Assembly (NCBI GenBank): GCA_947498785.1
Contig: CANMLS010000026.1
Location: 1 to 64,000 of the forward strand
Direction of reading: 5' to 3'
Origin: an uncultured Aquimarina sp.
Lineage (GTDB): Bacteria > Bacteroidota > Bacteroidia > Flavobacteriales > Flavobacteriaceae
Length of the DNA stretch: 64,000 nucleotides
Under the pieces are notes generated by a model that saw only the letters and a program-made list of their open reading frames with translations, was not told where the DNA came from and ran no database searches. This document shows, piece by piece, positions 18,116 through 28,200 of this stretch (position 1 is its first letter; the number at the start of each line of letters is the position of its first letter). A program made the position numbers and the translations under genes.

Positions 18116-18309
18116 GTTAATAAGTTGTACTTAAAACGGCGTGCTGCAAACTGTCAAAAACTTTAAAATTTTGTTTATCAAGACACTAGAGTAAGCTTAT
18201 GAATTCGCTGCTTTAACCAATCCTAGAAGGAAAAAACAATCTTAAAAAAAATATAAAAACTCATTTCGCAGTATTAATAAAAAAAACTCAAAACTAATTA
18301 TGAAAATGC

Positions 18310-18317
18310 TATATTTG
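18310..18317 (+). promoter_or_regulatory. Promoter (-7 box) of the hydrolase-engB pair
   Basis: TATATTTG matches TAnnTTTG perfectly, 25 bp upstream of the hydrolase ATG. The rest of the 300-bp gap between mraZ and this gene holds only the divergent dcw promoter and operator. Confidence 0.55.
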
Positions 18318-18342
18318 CTTTTAATTCTTGTAAGAAATATTA

Positions 18343-19113
18343 ATGAAGCACGAATTAAAAAAAGACGGAAAATTTAGTTATCTAGATTTAGGGGAAGGTA
18401 CACCGATCATCATTTTACACGGATTGATGGGTGGTTTAAGTAACTTTGAAGGTGTAAATTCTCACTTTCCTAAAAATGGATATAAAGTGCTAACTCCTGA
18501 ACTGCCAATTTATACATTACCTTTATTAAAAACCAAGGTTATTACGTACGCAAATTATCTTAAAGATTTTATAGATCATTTGGGTTATGGTGATAAAGAA
18601 GTAATTCTTCTTGGAAATTCTTTGGGTGGTCATATTGCACTTTTGTGTACTAAAATGTTTCCTGAAAAAATAAAAGGACTTGTTATCACTGGGAGCTCTG
18701 GACTTTACGAAAGTGCCATGGGAGAAAGCTACCCTAAACGAGGTGACTATGAATACATTAGAACTAAAGCAGAAAGTGTCTTTTACGATCCGAAAATAGC
18801 AACAAAAGAAATTGTAGACGAAGTCTACTCTACAGTAAACGATCGTAATAAATTAATACGAACTCTTGCAATTGCTAAAAGTGCGATTCGCCATAATATG
18901 GCAAAAGATTTGCCTAATATGAATACACCAACATGTGTTATATGGGGGAAAAACGACAATGTTACCCCTCCAGAAGTTGCAGATGATTTCAACAGATTAT
19001 TACCTGACTCTGATTTGTACTGGATAGATAAATGTGGACATGCCGCTATGATGGAACATCCAGAAGAATTTAACCATTTATTTCACAATTGGTTACTAGA
19101 ACGTAACTTCTAA
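18343..19113 (+). CDS. Alpha/beta-fold hydrolase
   Basis: 256 residues. The oxyanion segment ILHGLMGGLSNF (24-35), nucleophile elbow GNSLGG (91-96, Ser93) and C-terminal DKCGHAAMMEHPEEF with the catalytic histidine show an intact hydrolase; the acid is probably in WGKNDNVTPP. The substrate cannot be told from sequence. It has its own promoter and is followed 13 bp later by engB; the same pairing is seen in many flavobacteria (recollection), which does not reveal a function. Confidence 0.9.
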   Translation: MKHELKKDGKFSYLDLGEGTPIIILHGLMGGLSNFEGVNSHFPKNGYKVLTPELPIYTLPLLKTKVITYANYLKDFIDHLGYGDKEVILLGNSLGGHIALLCTKMFPEKIKGLVITGSSGLYESAMGESYPKRGDYEYIRTKAESVFYDPKIATKEIVDEVYSTVNDRNKLIRTLAIAKSAIRHNMAKDLPNMNTPTCVIWGKNDNVTPPEVADDFNRLLPDSDLYWIDKCGHAAMMEHPEEFNHLFHNWLLERNF

Positions 19114-19126
19114 TTTTATTAATGCG

Positions 19127-19732
19127 ATGAAGATTAGCAGCGCTGAATTTGTAATGAGTAATAGCGATGTTGCCAAATGCCCTAAAGACAGACTCGCAGA
19201 GTATGCCTTTATAGGAAGATCTAATGTTGGTAAATCCTCATTGATCAACATGCTTACCAGTAGAAAAAGTCTTGCTAAAACTTCTGGTAGACCAGGAAAA
19301 ACTCAACTAATTAACCATTTCATTATTAACAAGAGCTGGTTCTTGGTCGATTTACCAGGCTACGGATATGCAAGAGTATCCAAATCGTCAAAAAAGGTTT
19401 TTCAAAAATTCATTACGGCATATTTTTCAAAACGCACTCAACTAGTAAGTGCTTTTGTTTTAGTTGATTGTCGTCATGAACCCCAAAAAATAGATCTTGA
19501 GTTTATGCAATGGCTTGGTGAACACCAAATCCCTTTTTCTATAGTTTTTACAAAAGCTGATAAACTCACAAAGACTAAATTACCTATTCAGATAAACAAT
19601 TACATAGAAGAGATGCTAAAGTACTGGGAAGAAATGCCTAATTATTTTATAACATCATCCTCTTCTCGATTAGGTAAAGATGAAATACTTAGCTATATCT
19701 CTGAAATTAATACACAACTAAAAAACTCTTAA
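19127..19732 (+). CDS. engB: Ribosome biogenesis GTPase EngB (YihA/YsxC)
   Basis: 201 residues. G1 GRSNVGKSS (about 30-38), the G2 region around GRPGKTQ, G3 DLPGYG, G4 TKAD (about 145-148) and the TSS-type G5. EngB is an essential GTPase acting in 50S subunit assembly. Normal length. Its 3' end overlaps the convergent unknown gene by 4 bp. Confidence 0.95.
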   Translation: MKISSAEFVMSNSDVAKCPKDRLAEYAFIGRSNVGKSSLINMLTSRKSLAKTSGRPGKTQLINHFIINKSWFLVDLPGYGYARVSKSSKKVFQKFITAYFSKRTQLVSAFVLVDCRHEPQKIDLEFMQWLGEHQIPFSIVFTKADKLTKTKLPIQINNYIEEMLKYWEEMPNYFITSSSSRLGKDEILSYISEINTQLKNS

Positions 19733-20115
19733 ACCTCATCGTATTGCTTCACAAGATCAATTAAATCTTTAACCGAAGATAGAGACGTTACTACTTTTGA
19801 ATCAAAAAGAATTTCTATTACTGAATTTTCTTTTTTAAAAACCAAAGGAAACGTTAAGTTTTCAATATTTAAATCCGAATATGCACCTAAGAATTCATCC
19901 TTATACATAAATACCAACTCTGAACTTGTCTTCTCTCTAAAATCTTTCCATATCTGTTTTTCAGAAAAGCTACCATGGGTAAGGTTACAAAGGTCACAGG
20001 AATATGTTGTTGGGCTTACAATTTTATGAACTGCATCTAAATATTTATTCAAAATATCTGATTTGGCATTATATACAAAAATCAAAGCTTTTTTCAAAAT
20101 ACCTATTTTAAACAT
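19729..20115 (-). CDS. Conserved protein of unknown function downstream of gldC
   Basis: 128 residues, no signal peptide or membrane segment. A Cys-x2-Cys pair (SCDLCNLTHGSF, about residues 39-50) sits near the middle of the N-terminal half and the rest looks like a small alpha/beta domain. I do not recognise a characterised family. It follows gldC after 30 bp on the same strand, so it may be co-transcribed with gldB-gldC, but nothing in the sequence ties it to gliding. Confidence 0.75.
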   Translation of the reverse strand: MFKIGILKKALIFVYNAKSDILNKYLDAVHKIVSPTTYSCDLCNLTHGSFSEKQIWKDFREKTSSELVFMYKDEFLGAYSDLNIENLTFPLVFKKENSVIEILFDSKVVTSLSSVKDLIDLVKQYDEV

Positions 20116-20145
20116 TAGTCAAAAAGATGGTCAAAACTCATCAAA

Positions 20146-20484
20146 TTACTTTTGTTTTAATTCTAGTTTTTCTGCAAAGTAATCACAAAAATCTTTCATT
20201 GTAGCAGACATTTTTTCATCCTGCGTAGCACGATAAAAAGTATCACTCATTGCAACTAACGTCTGATGAAAAAAGATTTTCATTTCATCTACTGGCATAT
20301 CTTTGGTCCACAAATCAATACGAAGACTTTCCTTACTTTTACTATCCCATACAGATAACAACAATGCTTTGGTTTCTTCATTTTCTACCCCTCCATCTTT
20401 GGCTGTCCATTCTAATTTTTCAGGAATTCGATTCTCATCTAATTCTATATCTATTTTAATCTCTGACTTGTGTCCCTTTATCAT
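20146..20484 (-). CDS. gldC: Gliding motility protein GldC
   Basis: 112 residues, soluble and charged, matching GldC over its length (KSEIKIDIELDENRIPEKLEW, with KALLLSVWD and LRIDLWTKDMPVDEMK). In Flavobacterium johnsoniae gldC lies next to gldB and its loss partly impairs gliding; its biochemical role is unknown. The ATG shares one base with the gldB stop codon, so the two are translationally coupled. Confidence 0.93.
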   Translation of the reverse strand: MIKGHKSEIKIDIELDENRIPEKLEWTAKDGGVENEETKALLLSVWDSKSKESLRIDLWTKDMPVDEMKIFFHQTLVAMSDTFYRATQDEKMSATMKDFCDYFAEKLELKQK

Positions 20485-21452
20485 TATCTTTTGGGTTTAT
20501 ATTTTGACCTGTTAAAAATCGTTTCAGCATCTTCTAACAATAATTGTTGCAAAGATACATTGTTATTTTCCATATATGAAGTCACAATTTCCCAACCTAT
20601 AAATTGGCCTACTCTGTCTGGTGATTCATTATCTATTTCTTCTAAATAAAATTTTGAAAAAGGAGCAGGATATAAAAACCTAGGCATTAACTCACTATCA
20701 GTACTATACAACAACTGCTTATCTACAAAATATCTCCATATTTCCTCTTCATTTGCTTCTACCCAAGCATACTGTTCTTCACTGTATCCCATTTTTATTG
20801 AATTACTTATCTTAGGTAAAAACAAGTTTTTTAAATATAACTCCTTACCAAAAGATATCATATTTCCCAAAAACGTCCTATCTCTTATTGGTCCAACTTT
20901 ATTTTTTGCATACATAGAAGCTACATCAGATACTATTTGATTTCTTTCAAAATTTTGCTTCAAATATTTTTGTATTCCTTCATAAAAATGATGATCTGAT
21001 CCTAGATAAGTATCTAAAGCTATAATCAACAAACCTTTTGAGATCACTATTTTATTTTGATAATCCACATCAGATGTAATTGTAATCACTCTTGGTTCTT
21101 TAATTTCAGGAAAATAATACTTAATGTGTTGAAAAAGCAAATTAAGCTGTTCTTCCTCTTCAGAAAGATCTTTAAAAGTCTTCTTTATCTCATCATTTAT
21201 CTCTAATTGAATAGTGTCTTTTGATTTATTAACCCATACACTATCTGCATATTTATTTGAAAATAGAAAAGGGTAGTTTTCTTTTAAATCAGGTAGGTTT
21301 TCTCTTGTTAATTTTGCAAATGATTGATCAAAACGTTCGATTTTAATATCAACAGGGATCTTAACTATCTCTTTTTCAACTTTATTTTCATGCGAACAAG
21401 AAAACAATATGTAAAAAACGATAGTGAATTTTAAAAATCTAATACTATTCAT
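20484..21452 (-). CDS. gldB: Gliding motility lipoprotein GldB
   Basis: A lipoprotein needed for gliding in Flavobacterium. The preferred start is ATG at 21452, which gives a compact signal MNSIRFLKFTIVFYILFSC with the lipobox cysteine at residue 19. An in-frame ATG at 21503 would add 17 polar residues; a good -7 box at 21528-21535 gives a very short leader for that start, so it cannot be excluded. The mature part is globular (KIERFDQSFAKL, PRFLYPAPFSKFYLEE) and matches GldB in length. It forms an operon with gldC. Confidence 0.92.
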   Translation of the reverse strand: MNSIRFLKFTIVFYILFSCSHENKVEKEIVKIPVDIKIERFDQSFAKLTRENLPDLKENYPFLFSNKYADSVWVNKSKDTIQLEINDEIKKTFKDLSEEEEQLNLLFQHIKYYFPEIKEPRVITITSDVDYQNKIVISKGLLIIALDTYLGSDHHFYEGIQKYLKQNFERNQIVSDVASMYAKNKVGPIRDRTFLGNMISFGKELYLKNLFLPKISNSIKMGYSEEQYAWVEANEEEIWRYFVDKQLLYSTDSELMPRFLYPAPFSKFYLEEIDNESPDRVGQFIGWEIVTSYMENNNVSLQQLLLEDAETIFNRSKYKPKR

Positions 21453-21527
21453 TCTCAAATTATAATATGTTTCTAAATAATGTCTATTACTCAAGAACGC
21501 CATCTTTTTTTATTAATTTTATAATCG

Positions 21528-21535
21528 CAAAGGTA
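21528..21535 (-). promoter_or_regulatory. Promoter (-7 box) of gldB-gldC
   Basis: The minus strand reads TACCTTTG, a perfect TAnnTTTG match, in the divergent gldB/nadE region. A transcript would start near 21520. Confidence 0.5.
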
Positions 21536-21574
21536 ATATATCAAATTACGAATTTCGAGATTAAAATTGATAGA

Positions 21575-21582
21575 TATATTTG
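21575..21582 (+). promoter_or_regulatory. Promoter (-7 box) of nadE
   Basis: TATATTTG, a perfect TAnnTTTG match 41 bp upstream of the nadE ATG, divergent from the gldB promoter. Confidence 0.55.
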
Positions 21583-21623
21583 TTTTAGCTTAGCAGATAG
21601 TAAATAATAATAAATCATAAAAC

Positions 21624-22412
21624 ATGCAGACAGAAAAAGTTATTGATCACATTGTAAATTGGCTAAAAGATTACGCTACCAAAGCTAATATAAACGGATT
21701 TGTTGTTGGAGTGAGTGGAGGAATTGATAGTGCCGTTACTTCTTCTTTGTGTGCCAAAACAGGCCTAAAAACAATTTGTGTCGAAATGCCAATTCATCAG
21801 GCAGAAAGTCAAATAACTAGAGCTCAAGAACATATATCCCAATTAAAAGAAAGATTTTCTAATGTTTCAGATATAAGGGTAGACCTTACTCCTGTTTTTG
21901 AAGAATTTAAATCTGTTGTTCCAAAAACAGAACAAAGCGCACAACTTGATTTATCTCTAGCAAATACCAGAGCACGATTAAGAATGTCTACATTATATTA
22001 TTTTGCTGGGTTACATAAATACCTTGTGGCTGGAACAGGGAATAAAGTTGAAGATTTTGGTGTTGGGTTTTATACTAAATATGGTGATGGAGGTGTAGAT
22101 TTAAGCCCTATAGCTGATCTGTTAAAAAGTGAAGTTTATGATATTGGCAAAGCTTTAGATGTTCCAAATTCTATACAAGTTGCAGCCCCTACTGATGGAT
22201 TATTTGGTGATAGCAGAAGCGATGAAGATCAAATTGGAGCAAGTTATGATGAATTAGAATGGGCTATGAGAATGCAAGAAAATGGTAAAAACATAGAAGA
22301 CTTTGAAGGAAGAAAACAAGAGGTTTTCAAAATTTTTATACGCTTAAATACCGTAAACCAGCATAAAATGAGACCGATTCCTGTCTGTAATATACCCTTT
22401 AATCTAAAATAA
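21624..22412 (+). CDS. nadE: NAD synthetase, ammonia-dependent
   Basis: Amidates deamido-NAD using ATP. 262 residues with the PP-loop SGGIDS (31-36), the adenine-binding region and the deamido-NAD loop (TGNKVEDFGVGFYTKYGDGGVD). There is no N-terminal glutaminase domain, so it is the short, ammonia-using type. The gene order nadE next to gldB matches that in F. johnsoniae. Confidence 0.95.
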   Translation: MQTEKVIDHIVNWLKDYATKANINGFVVGVSGGIDSAVTSSLCAKTGLKTICVEMPIHQAESQITRAQEHISQLKERFSNVSDIRVDLTPVFEEFKSVVPKTEQSAQLDLSLANTRARLRMSTLYYFAGLHKYLVAGTGNKVEDFGVGFYTKYGDGGVDLSPIADLLKSEVYDIGKALDVPNSIQVAAPTDGLFGDSRSDEDQIGASYDELEWAMRMQENGKNIEDFEGRKQEVFKIFIRLNTVNQHKMRPIPVCNIPFNLK

Positions 22413-22466
22413 TCAACAGTTTATCGATAAATTCGTAAAAAAAAGTTTACGAGGACTAGTTCTTAG

Positions 22467-22474
22467 TAATTTTG
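22467..22474 (+). promoter_or_regulatory. Promoter (-7 box) of the response regulator
   Basis: TAATTTTG fits TAnnTTTG. Transcription from it would leave a leader of about 80 nt before the ATG at 22560. Confidence 0.4.
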
Positions 22475-22559
22475 CACAAAGAATACAAAATTACCCCCCT
22501 AACCTTAAAAGAATGTTAAACACTTAATATTAAACTAACATTAACAATCGTAAACAAGA

Positions 22560-23192
22560 ATGACAACCGTATTAATCGCAGATCATCATCCAATCACAAG
22601 GAAGGGGATCGTTTCTTTATTTCGCCACTCAGAAGAATATGAAATTATTGGCAAAGTAAGTAACGGTAATGAGATGTATGATGTTTTGAAATCCAACACT
22701 CCTGATGTACTCATCATGGAATTAGACCTACCTCAGATCAATGGAATTATGGCATTGAGAACAATCAAAAAAGAATTTTCTGGAATAAAAGTAATTATTT
22801 TTAGTTCTCATCCTGAAGAAATGTATGCTTTAAGTGCTATTAAAGCAGGGGCATCGGCATATCTAGCTAAGACAGTCCCGACAAAAACACTAAAAAAAGC
22901 AATAGAACGTGTTGCACGAGGAGGCATTTATTTAAATGATAACCTCACACAACAATTAGCTAATGGAAACGCTAATGAAAATAACATGGTCGTTAAGTAT
23001 AAAAAACTTTCTTCACGAGAGATAGAAGTTCTTAATCTACTTTCTTCTGGGAAACGCAATAAAGATATAGCTACTACACTATCTATTAATGAAAAAACGG
23101 TAAGTACATATAAAACCAGATTATTAAAAAAATTAAAAGTGGATAATCTTGCAGATTTAATTCATCAGTCAAGATTATTACACATTAGTTAA
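22560..23192 (+). CDS. NarL/FixJ-type response regulator with altered receiver site
   Basis: 210 residues: a receiver domain (1-120) and a LuxR-type helix-turn-helix (about 148-205, KLSSREIEVLNLLSSGKRNKD). The receiver lacks its normal chemistry: the phosphoacceptor Asp is Glu54 (LIMELDLP, where relatives have LLDLxMP), and one of the acidic pair is His9 (ADHHP instead of ADDHP). Ser82/Ser83 and Lys104 are retained. Glu at this site often mimics phosphorylation, so the protein may be constitutively active or signal by another route. No kinase gene is adjacent. Its stop overlaps the convergent dnaG end by 4 bp. Confidence 0.92.
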   Translation: MTTVLIADHHPITRKGIVSLFRHSEEYEIIGKVSNGNEMYDVLKSNTPDVLIMELDLPQINGIMALRTIKKEFSGIKVIIFSSHPEEMYALSAIKAGASAYLAKTVPTKTLKKAIERVARGGIYLNDNLTQQLANGNANENNMVVKYKKLSSREIEVLNLLSSGKRNKDIATTLSINEKTVSTYKTRLLKKLKVDNLADLIHQSRLLHIS

Positions 23193-25153
23193 ATCACTCG
23201 ATTTAATTTTCTATATAATAATTTTTTAAGAGTTTGATAATCTCGAATATCCTCTAAAATATTCATATTATTATTTTCAGTATCCTGAGCTTTCACTTCT
23301 TGTGAAAGCTCATTTATTTTTTGATCTATCAAAAACCCTCTAAGGCCTAGTATAATATTATTTACATATTCTGATATAGAATCTGTTTTTTGTTTTACAT
23401 GAATTTCTACATCTACCCATCTATGAAGTTCATAGCGATCTTCGTTCATCATTATTTCCGTAATTTCTGAGGCGATTTCTGGCGGAATTTTATTTATAAA
23501 ACTTTCTATTTTAAACTCAGTATCCAAATTTAGTTCTTCGATCAAAATCGTATATATATCTTTAAAGATTTGATCAGTAAATTCAATTTCATCATCTTGT
23601 AAATCCAAAAATATTTTTTCAAAAACCTTTGCCGTTTGTATTTCAGGCTCTAACACAAGCTCTCCTTCTTCATTCTCTTTCATTATCAAATCTTCAAATT
23701 CTTCTTCCTGAACCCCATATAACAATAACGCCTTTATAATATGACGTTCTAATATGTATTGCCTATTTACCTTGGGATGTTTTTCTGTTTCGGTTTTGAC
23801 TACTTCTAATGATTTATGCTTTTGTTTTTGCTGTTTCCGTTGATCTTTTGCATCTACATTACGTATTTGTGCCAGAGTATCAAACAATACATCTTCAGAA
23901 ATATCCATAATTCTAGAACATTCCTGCACATAAATTTCTCTCTTAATTACATCAGGAATTTTGGAAATACTAGTCACCATATCCCTAACCAATTCAGCTT
24001 TCTTTATTGGATCATTTTTTGACTCCTGTTGTAACAATGAAGCCTTAAAACCTATAAAATCCTGAGTATTCTCTACGAGATATGAGTTAAGTTCTTCTAA
24101 AGTATTTTGTTTTGCAAAACTATCAGGGTCTTCCCCTTCAGGAAAACTACATACTTTCACATTCATTCCCTGTTCCAAAATCAAGTCAATTCCTCGTATA
24201 GAAGCTCTCATCCCTGCTGCATCACTATCAAATAGGACTGTGATATTTTTTGTCAATCTGCTAATCAATCGTATCTGATCTGTTGTTAGCGCTGTCCCTG
24301 AAGAAGAAACTACATTTTCTACTCCTGTCTGATTAAACTGAATAACGTCTGTATACCCTTCTACGAGATAACAGTTATCTTCTTTGGCTATAGATTGCTT
24401 AGCATGATAAATTCCGTAAAGTACTTTACTTTTATGATAGATATCACTCTCTGGTGAGTTAAGGTATTTAGCCGCTTTTTTATCATTTGTTAATATCCTA
24501 CCTCCAAAACCTAGAACACGACCAGACATGGACTGAATTGGAAACATCACTCTACCCTTAAAGCGATCAAACTGTTTTTCTTCTTTTACTATAGTTAAAC
24601 CTGTTTTTTCTAGATAATCTAATTGATATCCTTTTTTAACAGCTTCAGAAGTAAAAGCATCCCAAGAATCGGGAGAATATCCCAGATCAAACTTTTTTAT
24701 GGTTTCTTCAGTAAATCCTCTTTCTTTAAAATAGGATAATGCAATCGCTTTGCCTTGTTCTGTTTTAAGTAATGAATTTTGGAAAAATGTATTTGCAAAT
24801 TCACTAACCAGATACATACTTTCACGTTCATTAGCCTGTTGCTTTTGTTCATCAGTCTGTTCTGTTTCTTCTATTTCTATATTGTATTTCTTTGCGAGAT
24901 ATTTTATAGCTTCTGGATAAGTGAAGTGCTCATGTTCCATCAAAAAAGCAACTACATTCCCTCCTTTACCACTAGAAAAATCTTTCCATATCTGTTTTAC
25001 GGGAGAAACCATAAATGATGGGGTTCTTTCATCACTAAAAGGACTTAATCCTTTAAAATTACTCCCTGCTTTTTTTAATTGTACAAAATCCCCTATAACC
25101 TCTTCTAATCTAGCGGTTTCAAATACAGCATCTACAGTGGACTTATGAATCAT
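23189..25153 (-). CDS. dnaG: DNA primase DnaG with degenerate zinc-binding domain
   Basis: 654 residues; synthesises RNA primers for replication. The RNA polymerase core and TOPRIM (NCYLVEGYTDV, LFDSDAAGMRA) are intact, and a C-terminal helicase-interaction region follows. In the N-terminal zinc domain all four expected ligands are replaced: the CPFH motif is SPFS (Ser37, Ser40) and the CFGC motif is DFSS (Asp58, Ser61), while the surrounding fold residues (TPSF, KQIW, GKGGNVVAF) are kept. Other flavobacterial primases appear to share this (recollection), so it is probably functional. Confidence 0.95.
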   Translation of the reverse strand: MIHKSTVDAVFETARLEEVIGDFVQLKKAGSNFKGLSPFSDERTPSFMVSPVKQIWKDFSSGKGGNVVAFLMEHEHFTYPEAIKYLAKKYNIEIEETEQTDEQKQQANERESMYLVSEFANTFFQNSLLKTEQGKAIALSYFKERGFTEETIKKFDLGYSPDSWDAFTSEAVKKGYQLDYLEKTGLTIVKEEKQFDRFKGRVMFPIQSMSGRVLGFGGRILTNDKKAAKYLNSPESDIYHKSKVLYGIYHAKQSIAKEDNCYLVEGYTDVIQFNQTGVENVVSSSGTALTTDQIRLISRLTKNITVLFDSDAAGMRASIRGIDLILEQGMNVKVCSFPEGEDPDSFAKQNTLEELNSYLVENTQDFIGFKASLLQQESKNDPIKKAELVRDMVTSISKIPDVIKREIYVQECSRIMDISEDVLFDTLAQIRNVDAKDQRKQQKQKHKSLEVVKTETEKHPKVNRQYILERHIIKALLLYGVQEEEFEDLIMKENEEGELVLEPEIQTAKVFEKIFLDLQDDEIEFTDQIFKDIYTILIEELNLDTEFKIESFINKIPPEIASEITEIMMNEDRYELHRWVDVEIHVKQKTDSISEYVNNIILGLRGFLIDQKINELSQEVKAQDTENNNMNILEDIRDYQTLKKLLYRKLNRVI

Positions 25154-25227
25154 AAATAATACAGCAATAAATTATATACGACAAAAATAATATAATTCCT
25201 GAGACGCGAACCCTCTTACTTATTATA

Positions 25228-25257
25228 TAAAAAAGGGCTACCTAAAAAGGTAGCCCT
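25228..25257 (-). terminator. Terminator of the type IX cargo gene
   Basis: A perfect 10-bp stem AGGGCTACCT/AGGTAGCCCT (25234-25243 and 25248-25257) with a short loop is followed on the minus strand by six T, 27 bp after the stop codon. Confidence 0.85.
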
Positions 25258-25283
25258 AGAAATTAAATAATCATTTGTAAAAA

Positions 25284-28200
25284 CTATTTTCTATTCGCAA
25301 TAACGAATTGTCTTGTTACCATGATTTCTTTTCCTGTAATTCTAGCAAAATATGTTCCAGCTGGAAGATTACTCACATCTACTTTTTGCTTAGTTCCTTG
25401 ATCTTTAACACTACGAACTAATTGACCAAACATAGAAAAAATCTCAATATTTTCAATTGGTGTTTCTCCAACTAATACATTCAAGATACCATTATTAACA
25501 GGGTTTGGTGATAAAATAAAACTCTGATTATTTTTTTCAACATCTGTCAATTCATATGTATCTAACTTGATAGATCCCTGAACACAGAATTCTTCACTTT
25601 CAGAACTTTCGAATTCTCCTCCCGATACAATGGTTCCTTCGCTACTTGATAATATATATGAGCCATTTCCAAAATTACAGCACATACCATCTCCAAGAGA
25701 ATCAGAAATTGTAAAAGTATAGCTCCCAGAAGCTAACCCTGTAATAGTTTCAATAACTGATAATCCATCAAGATTGTCTGTAGAATAAGTTTCTGTCGCT
25801 ACGATAGTTCCATCTGCATCAACCAATGACCAAGATGTCTCTTGAGGATAGCTATCAAATGTAATACTTAAGCTTAAATCACCTGCTGCACAGTTTCCTC
25901 TAGGTCCACCAGCAGTAAGAGATATAGCATCTATTGCTGCATCAGCTTGCCAAGTCCCACCTGTAAGGCGATTAAATCGTAATTGCAATCCAGATCCCAG
26001 ATAGGCTGCTAAATCTATGACAGCAGTCTGCCAAGAGTTTCCTTGATTACCACTTCTTGTCCAAATACTAGTCCAGGTTACTCCTTCGTCATTACTTGCT
26101 TCAACATCTAATGATCCAAAATTTGAAGAACCAAACATATGATATTTAAATGAAAATATAGCTGCTGTAGCATCGTTAAGATCAAAACAAGGTGAGTTTA
26201 AAATTGCTCGTTTATCAGGAAAACCTGTACCATTACCAGATGCTTCTACATAAATATAATTTGAACCATCATCTGCACTTGAAGGGCCTGTATTATTGGA
26301 TGGAGTTCCCGCAGAATCTATTGCCCAATCAAGATCATCATCTGAAGCCTGAGTCCAAGCCCCTAAATCAGTTTCAAAACTTTCGCTATAAGGTGCTAAT
26401 AACCCATCTATACAACCAGGTCCAGTTGTACTATCTAATGTAGTAATGCTCACTGTATTACTAGCAGCTGATTCGTTACCAGAAGCATCTTTTGCAATTA
26501 CAGAAAAACTATATGTAGTAAGAGGTGTTAATCCAGTTACTATAAATGTTTCATCAGAAGCTGTAGCAATTACTACTCCGTCCTGATAAATATCGTACCC
26601 TGTAACTCCTACATTATCTGTAGAAGCGTCCCAGTTTAATGTAGTCTGTCTTGCTGTTGTACCAGAAGCTACTAAATTAGTAGGAGTTGATGGTGCTTCA
26701 ACATCAACAATTGCTGGTTCTATTTTAAAAGCGACAACGTGGCTTCTTCTTACATTTGGAGCTGGTCCTTTCATATACTCACTAATGTGCCAGAAAGTCA
26801 TATCATCTGTTGGATCAATAGTTATTTGTCCATAATCCCCATATCTACCATCAAATCTGTTATTTTGAGCATCACCATTAGCAGAAACTTGTTCTATTGC
26901 AGTCATTGTATTAAGAGGGTCACTTGACAATCTACCAGTATAACGCAGTGAAGTATACACATTACTACTTACAACAGTATACGCTAATCCTATATTACCT
27001 TGAGCATCTTGAGCGATACTACCACAAAAGGCACTAAGACCATCTGGTTGAACATAGGTTCCTTCTTGATAGATTGTCCAAGGAGCACCATCGGCAGTTT
27101 GTCTTAATTCATACCAGCGAATACCCGCCAAACTATCTGTCCCGTCTAGATCTACTACAAAATTTAAAACAACAGAATTATGAGTCCCAAAACGTCTATA
27201 GTTAGTCATATACATCATTGTTGCTTGAAGCGCATCTATATCAGGACCTGTACCCGGTTCATCAAGATTCTGAAAAGATCCCCCATCAAACACACTATCG
27301 AATGGTGCTGTAGGTACACTTTGTGGCGCAGAAATTGATGAATTAGCTGGAGTTGTCCAATCTACATCGGTTGTCCAAATCTTTAACTCATCTTGAGAAA
27401 CACCTGCCCAACTATCATCTTGTAAATACACTATAGAGCAACCCGTACCTACAGGAGGTAATGTTGAACCTGTTGCATTAAATCCTCCTGGACTATAAAA
27501 ACCACTAGTTTTTGCTCCTGGTAGTGGGAAACCAATGATTTGTGCTCCAGAATCTCCCACAAGCATTTGATCTCTTTCTACTACAAATACAACATCATTA
27601 ACGTCAGGAGCATTTTGATCCTTATTTGCAGTAATATAATATCCATCACTCCAGATTGAAAGCTTTTCATAATCAGGAAATGAACCTGTATTAAATCGAT
27701 ACGTGAACCACCCGTCATTAACAGGATCTGGTCCTTGACAAACTGCAATCAGAAACCCATTTGGAGTATTACTAAATTGCATAACAATAAATCGATCTGC
27801 AAAGTTATCATATACCACAACTGGATCCCCTAATGATTCTCCAGGAAATAGTGTTGCTAGAGAAGCTTCTGCCAATAAAACATTTCCATCTCTGTCCAAA
27901 ATACCAAAACCAGAGTTAAAGGCGTAAACATAGTGGTTTGGTCCAATCGCACCAGTAGCATCATTTAGCACAGTACCTACATGTGCATCAAAAGAAGCAA
28001 CAGGGGCACTGGTAGCCATTTTTGAGACCGATCTTCTTGCAGCCTCTTTAAAGAAAGGATCATTTCCTTGCGGATATCCTTTTCCCTGAACATAGGTATT
28101 ACTGCCTCTACTTTTCTTTGGCGCTACATGCCCTTGACCTTTGGCAGAAATAATGTTATCCATTTTGGAAAAAGCTGGGATTTTTCTCATGTAAGCAGCT

